From Solobacterium sp. UBA1761 (GTDB taxonomy: Bacteria > Bacillota_I > Bacilli_A > Erysipelotrichales > Erysipelotrichaceae): a stretch of 16,951 nt of DNA. This document shows, one piece after another, positions 13,920-16,951 of the stretch (position 1 is the stretch's first letter; each line of letters begins with the position of its first letter). The DNA lies in the NCBI GenBank assembly GCA_002315565.1, contig DCHD01000037.1, positions 1 through 16,951 on the forward strand. Reading direction: 5' to 3'. The notes under the pieces were generated by a model, which saw only the letters and a list, made by a program, of their open reading frames with translations, searched no databases and had not been told where the DNA came from. A program made the translations under genes and the position numbers.

Positions 13920-14459
13920 TTAATAGTTTTCAGAAAGAACTTCGAAGTATGACTGTGGATGAGCACATACTGGACATACAACTGGAGCCTTCTTGCCATG
14001 GTGTACATAACCGCAGTTACGGCAGATCCAATTCTGTTCTTCTTCTTTTTCGAATGCTTTTCCGCCTTCGATATTAGCTAATAAAGCTCTGTATCTTTCT
14101 TCATGACGTTTTTCAATGTCACCAACCATTTTGAACTTAGCAGCGATTTCGTTGAAACCTTCTTCTTTTGCTTCTTCAGCCATTCTCTTGTACATTTCAG
14201 TCCATTCGCCATTTTCACCCATAGCAGCAGCTAACAGGTTTTCTTTAGTTGACTTAACTTCGCCACCTTCAAGATATTTGAACCACATCTTAGCATGTTC
14301 TTTTTCGTTTCCTGCAGTTTCTTCAAAGATTGCAGCAATCTGTTCGAAACCTTCTTTTTTAGCCTTAGAAGCGAAGTATGTATACTTGTTTCTTGCCTGA
14401 GATTCACCAGCAAATGCTTCCATTAAATTCTTTTCAGTTTTAGTTCCCTTTAATTCCAT
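13920..14459 (-). CDS. rbr: Rubrerythrin
   Basis: A 179-residue rubrerythrin, the cytoplasmic non-haem di-iron peroxidase that reduces hydrogen peroxide in anaerobes. The N-terminal four-helix bundle holds the di-iron ligands: Glu19 in AFAGESQA, ExxH at 52-55 (NEKEH), glutamates near 82-85, and ExxH at 116-119 (IEKRH). A C-terminal rubredoxin-like domain carries CRNCGYVHHG and CPVCAHP (Cys146, 149, 162, 165), binding one iron. Length is typical. The start has AAGGAGA upstream and a TATAAT -10 box at 14484-14489, without an evident -35. The gene follows the histidine kinase by 53 nt with no terminator between, so partial cotranscription with the two-component system is possible. Confidence 0.95.
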   Translation of the reverse strand: MELKGTKTEKNLMEAFAGESQARNKYTYFASKAKKEGFEQIAAIFEETAGNEKEHAKMWFKYLEGGEVKSTKENLLAAAMGENGEWTEMYKRMAEEAKEEGFNEIAAKFKMVGDIEKRHEERYRALLANIEGGKAFEKEEEQNWICRNCGYVHHGKKAPVVCPVCAHPQSYFEVLSENY

Positions 14460-14512
14460 TTTACGGTCTCCTTTTATATTTTTATTATATATTCATTTTC
14501 AGTTAGTTATGG

Positions 14513-15916
14513 CTAATTTGCTTCAATTTCAAAATAGAATTTAGAATATTCTCCAGGTTCGGATTCTACACCATAGCTGAATCCGTGTTTAACAAGAATA
14601 TCCTTCGAGATAGCAAGTCCGATACCGCTTCCTACCTGGAATCGTTTGTGTTCCTTGTCAACTTTGTAATAACGTTCCCAGATCTGTTCTTTATCTTCTT
14701 CCTTTATTCCTGAACCGTTGTCATAGACATAGATGCGGTAAATCTTTTCCAGTTTTTCTGTACCCAGAACAATCTTCTTTTCTGATTTGTCATTGTAGTT
14801 TAACGCATTGTTGATGAAGTTATAGATTACCTGGGTAATACGTTTCTCATCCATTTCAGCTTTGAAGTCATCTTTTAAATCCAGCACAAATTCAACATCC
14901 TTCTGGTCACAGTATTTCTTGTACTGGTTATATACCGACTTCAGCATATCATTAACATTTACCTGTTCTTTGTTGAGTGATATTTCATCAGCTTCCATCT
15001 TTGAAAGGTCAATAAGATCGTTTACCAGAGTAGAAAGACGTTTGGCTTCATCAATGATGACATTGATGTTTTCTTTGGTATTCTCGGTTTCAATATCTCT
15101 GATCATTTCACCATACCCGACAATCATGGTCAGAGGCGTTCTAAGGTCGTGAGATACATTGGCAAGCAGTTCTTTCTTGAGCCTGTCTGCCTTCTTTATC
15201 TGTTCGTTAGCTTCTTTAAGATTTTCATTCAGTTCTCTGAATTCTCTGGTTGATGTCTTAATGATTTCACCACTGTAGTTGCCCTGAGGCAGATCCTTAA
15301 CCTTGCTGGAGATTTCCTTCACCGGCCTGAATACAACCTTGGAGAAAACAATGCCCAGAACAATGGTTGCGATGATAACGATTGTAGCGATAAACATGTA
15401 CTGTGCCTGAAGCGTTCCAACAGTTGCGTTTAATGGCGTGACCATTGTGCTAACAAGGATAAGCACATCAGAAGCATTGACGCTTACGGTCTTGCCGTAG
15501 ATGAAGATATCCATCGGTTCCTTGCTTTCAGGCATCATGAATTTATAATTGTTAATCAGTTTCTCGCCGCCTTCAGAATCAACTTCATTCTTAAGTTGGA
15601 CAATCATATTGTCATCAAGTCTGTTCAAAGCACACATACCGTTTCTGACATTTCCCATGATGCTGACTTCATCAGACACTATACGTACACATACTTCATT
15701 GGAAAGTGAATATGTTTCCACCATGGTATCAAGTTCATCTGATTCGATCTGTACGGCTATTTCGTTGGTTGTGTTTTCCAGCAGTTTAACCTTATTTTTG
15801 ATATAGAAATCCTCAAGATAAAAAGTCTGGAATACATAGATAAGTCCCAGCACAAAAAGAGCAAAGGCAACCAGTGCAATAATAGTTTTAAAAGTAATAC
15901 TAAATTTCTTTTTCAA
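14513..15916 (-). CDS. Membrane sensor histidine kinase
   Basis: A 467-residue HisKA-type sensor kinase. TM1 spans about residues 9-30, then an extracytoplasmic sensor of about 140 residues without a recognisable family signature, TM2 about 172-194, and a HAMP linker (195-245). The phosphoacceptor is His256 in NVSHDLRTPL. The ATPase domain has the N box (INNALNY, around 368-374), G1 (DNGSGI, 399-404) and G2 (GSGIGLAI, 429-436). The start codon is TTG, overlapping the response regulator gene by 17 nt. The next in-frame Met would remove TM1, and no strong ribosome binding site is visible, so translational coupling is likely. The signal sensed is unknown. Confidence 0.92.
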   Translation of the reverse strand: MKKKFSITFKTIIALVAFALFVLGLIYVFQTFYLEDFYIKNKVKLLENTTNEIAVQIESDELDTMVETYSLSNEVCVRIVSDEVSIMGNVRNGMCALNRLDDNMIVQLKNEVDSEGGEKLINNYKFMMPESKEPMDIFIYGKTVSVNASDVLILVSTMVTPLNATVGTLQAQYMFIATIVIIATIVLGIVFSKVVFRPVKEISSKVKDLPQGNYSGEIIKTSTREFRELNENLKEANEQIKKADRLKKELLANVSHDLRTPLTMIVGYGEMIRDIETENTKENINVIIDEAKRLSTLVNDLIDLSKMEADEISLNKEQVNVNDMLKSVYNQYKKYCDQKDVEFVLDLKDDFKAEMDEKRITQVIYNFINNALNYNDKSEKKIVLGTEKLEKIYRIYVYDNGSGIKEEDKEQIWERYYKVDKEHKRFQVGSGIGLAISKDILVKHGFSYGVESEPGEYSKFYFEIEAN

Positions 15917-16568
15917 AGCGGTAACCTACACCTCTGATAGTCGTAATATACTTTCCGTATTCACCGATATCTTTTCTTAAAAGCTTCATATGAGTATCCA
16001 GAGTTCTCTCATCTGATTCATAATAATAACCCCAAACCTTGGAGATTATTGACTCTCTGGTCAAAGCATTACCTCTGTTTTTAACAAGATAAAGCAGAAG
16101 TTCATATTCCTTATTTGCCAGATCAATTCTTTCTTCGCCTATAGTTACAAGATGAGCATTCTCATCAATGACCATTGTACCGATTTCAATACGTTCATTA
16201 ATCTTGTTGTCTCTTTTTAGAATAACCCTGATTCTCATCATCAGTTCCTTTAAAGAGAACGGTTTAGTCACATAGTCTTCGCCACCGATGTCAAAACCAT
16301 ATACTCTGTCATATTCCTCGCCAAGTGCAGTCAGGAAAATACAGTGGACATCATCTTTGAGCTCCTTCATTTTCTTAAGTGTTTCAAAGCCATCCATCTC
16401 CGGCATCATGACGTCCAGTATTATTACATCATACTCATTGTTTTTGAAAAGCGTGATTGCTTCCTTTCCGTTTTTTGCAGCATCCGCTTCAAAACCTTCG
16501 TATTTTGCATATTTTGTGATCATTTCTCTGATCTTTTCTTCATCATCTACTACAAGTATTCTTGCCAT
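15900..16568 (-). CDS. OmpR/PhoB-family response regulator
   Basis: A 222-residue response regulator. The receiver domain has the acidic pocket Asp8-Asp9, phosphoacceptor Asp52 in IILDVMMPEMDG, Thr80 in IFLTA and Lys102 in VTKPFS. The C-terminal winged-helix DNA-binding domain (about 125-222) includes LANKEYELLLYLVKNRGNALTRE and ends GVGYRFEKEI, typical of the OmpR/PhoB family. It is phosphorylated by the overlapping histidine kinase. It is transcribed divergently from tRNA-Gln with only 64 bp between them. No clear Shine-Dalgarno sequence precedes the ATG. Targets cannot be deduced here; rubrerythrin downstream is a possible one. Confidence 0.93.
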   Translation of the reverse strand: MARILVVDDEEKIREMITKYAKYEGFEADAAKNGKEAITLFKNNEYDVIILDVMMPEMDGFETLKKMKELKDDVHCIFLTALGEEYDRVYGFDIGGEDYVTKPFSLKELMMRIRVILKRDNKINERIEIGTMVIDENAHLVTIGEERIDLANKEYELLLYLVKNRGNALTRESIISKVWGYYYESDERTLDTHMKLLRKDIGEYGKYITTIRGVGYRFEKEI

Positions 16569-16589
16569 ATTTACATTTTATTAAATTTT

Positions 16590-16619
16590 TTGTGAAATTT
16601 ATATGAAGAGTGCTATAAT
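16590..16619 (+). promoter_or_regulatory. Promoter of tRNA-Gln
   Basis: TTGTGA (16590-16595) and a consensus TATAAT (16614-16619) are 18 bp apart. The tRNA begins 14 nt after the -10 box. The region also holds the divergent response-regulator promoter, not resolved. Confidence 0.65.
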
Positions 16620-16632
16620 TAATAAGCGCTAT

Positions 16633-16708
16633 TGGGGTATAGCCAAGCGGTAAGGCAACGGACTCTGAATCCGTCATTTCGAAGGTTCGAATCCTTCTAC
16701 CCCAGCCA
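16633..16708 (+). tRNA. tRNA-Gln (anticodon CTG)
   Basis: A complete 76-nt tRNA with encoded CCA. The acceptor stem is TGGGGTA / TACCCCA, the anticodon stem ACGGA / TCCGT encloses loop CTCTGAA with anticodon CTG, and the T arm contains GGTTCGAATCC. It closely resembles E. coli tRNA-Gln(CTG). It is followed by a terminator, so it is a single-gene transcript. Confidence 0.95.
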
Positions 16709-16717
16709 TTAGAATAC

Positions 16718-16745
16718 AAAATCTCCCATTTGGGAGATTTTTTGT
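16718..16745 (+). terminator. Terminator of tRNA-Gln
   Basis: The stem AAATCTCCCA / TGGGAGATTT with a TT loop is followed by further T residues, 10 nt after the tRNA CCA end. A strong intrinsic terminator. Confidence 0.9.
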
Positions 16746-16852
16746 ATATTGACCAACACATAGACCATCAGATTATTTACAACAATTTATAAATAACTAT
16801 AAACCTTTGTCAGATGTTAAGAATTCATATTTTTATCTTAGATTAATTATTT

Positions 16853-16891
16853 AAAAAAGCGATTATAGTCGAAATCTATAATCGCTTTTTT
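16853..16891. terminator. Bidirectional terminator after the rightmost gene
   Basis: A 16-bp perfect stem (AAAAAAGCGATTATAG and its complement) with a 7-nt loop gives a U-tract on either strand. It lies 2 nt beyond the stop codon of the partial minus-strand gene, so it mainly ends that gene. The roughly 105 bases between it and the tRNA terminator are AT-rich with no feature that I can see. Confidence 0.9.
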
Positions 16892-16893
16892 AC

Positions 16894-16951
16894 TTATTTT
16901 GTAACAGTAATATCTATGCTATTTGTAGCTCCTGATCCATCAGTTGCTGTT
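16894..16951 (-). CDS. C-terminal end of a protein entering from outside the window (partial)
   Basis: On the minus strand the last 58 bases read TATDGSGATNSIDITVTK followed by TAA. The alternating pattern D-G-S-G then S-I-D-I-T-V-T resembles the last two beta strands of bacterial Ig-like domains in surface proteins. A perfect terminator follows within 2 nt, supporting a real gene end. The rest lies beyond the window, so identity is uncertain. An LPXTG anchor is not present at this end. Confidence 0.55.
   Translation of the reverse strand, partial: TATDGSGATNSIDITVTK

Noticed and set aside
16714..16750. Third TACAA...TTGTA palindrome near the tRNA
   Set aside because: The arms are separated by the tRNA terminator stem, so the spacing is far larger than the 4 bases of the two operators. 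It is simply the outer part of a hairpin.
16543..16761. A 72-codon minus-strand open frame across the tRNA
   Set aside because: It is antisense to tRNA-Gln and reads GRRIRTFE...PLGYTP, the usual spurious translation of the opposite strand of a tRNA. It also overlaps the response regulator start and the tRNA terminator.
1..16951. CRISPR array, insertion sequence, prophage or riboswitch
   Set aside because: I looked for regularly spaced repeats, transposase or integrase motifs, terminal inverted repeats and long structured leaders. All intergenic stretches are under 200 bases, and only the 38-bp pair, operators, promoters and hairpins listed were found.

Overview
The window reads as chromosomal DNA of a low-GC Bacillota (Firmicutes) bacterium, possibly a gut Erysipelotrichia-like lineage. 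This is inferred from AT-rich intergenic DNA, GGAG-type ribosome binding sites, an E. coli-like tRNA-Gln, rubrerythrin (anaerobe or microaerophile) and TGA used as stop. Almost every gene is on the minus strand. The exceptions are an RlmA-type 23S rRNA methyltransferase and tRNA-Gln(CTG). I see no insertion sequence, phage gene or CRISPR array.

Main block (about 1118-11880): a Bacillota version of the poorly characterised E. coli yhf locus (yhfS, yhfT, yhfU, php, yhfW, yhfX, yhfY, yhfZ). Reading in the direction of transcription (right to left), it begins with a YhfZ-like regulator. Next comes a short operon, yhfU-2/yhfT-2, closed by a terminator. A long operon follows: zinc-ribbon membrane protein, PRD protein (YhfY-like), yhfT-1, yhfU-1, php, yhfX, a compact amidase-signature enzyme, yhfS and yhfW. 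The last genes are packed with TAATG-type overlaps or gaps of 1-2 nt. Both operon promoters carry the same palindrome, TACAAnnnnTTGTA, at nearly the same distance (9-10 nt) downstream of the -10 box. This is the best candidate for the YhfZ operator and ties both operons into one regulon. A strong terminator-like hairpin between yhfU-1 and php probably sets transporter-like genes above enzyme genes. The substrate is unknown; two T/U pairs plus five enzyme-like proteins suggest uptake and breakdown of a compound with amide or amino-acid and sugar-phosphate-like parts.

Right of the locus (11889-13055): a 67-residue double-glycine-leader peptide gene lies between two imperfect 38-bp direct repeats. 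One repeat overlaps the yhfZ start region. The other ends one base before the rlmA start codon. Both downstream genes look leaderless.

Flanks: on the left is a DUF3089 lipoprotein with an alpha/beta-hydrolase serine motif. On the right are a Y_phosphatase3-type tyrosine phosphatase, rubrerythrin and an OmpR/HisKA two-component pair, then tRNA-Gln with its terminator. The last 58 bases are the C-terminus of a protein, probably a surface protein, entering from outside the window.
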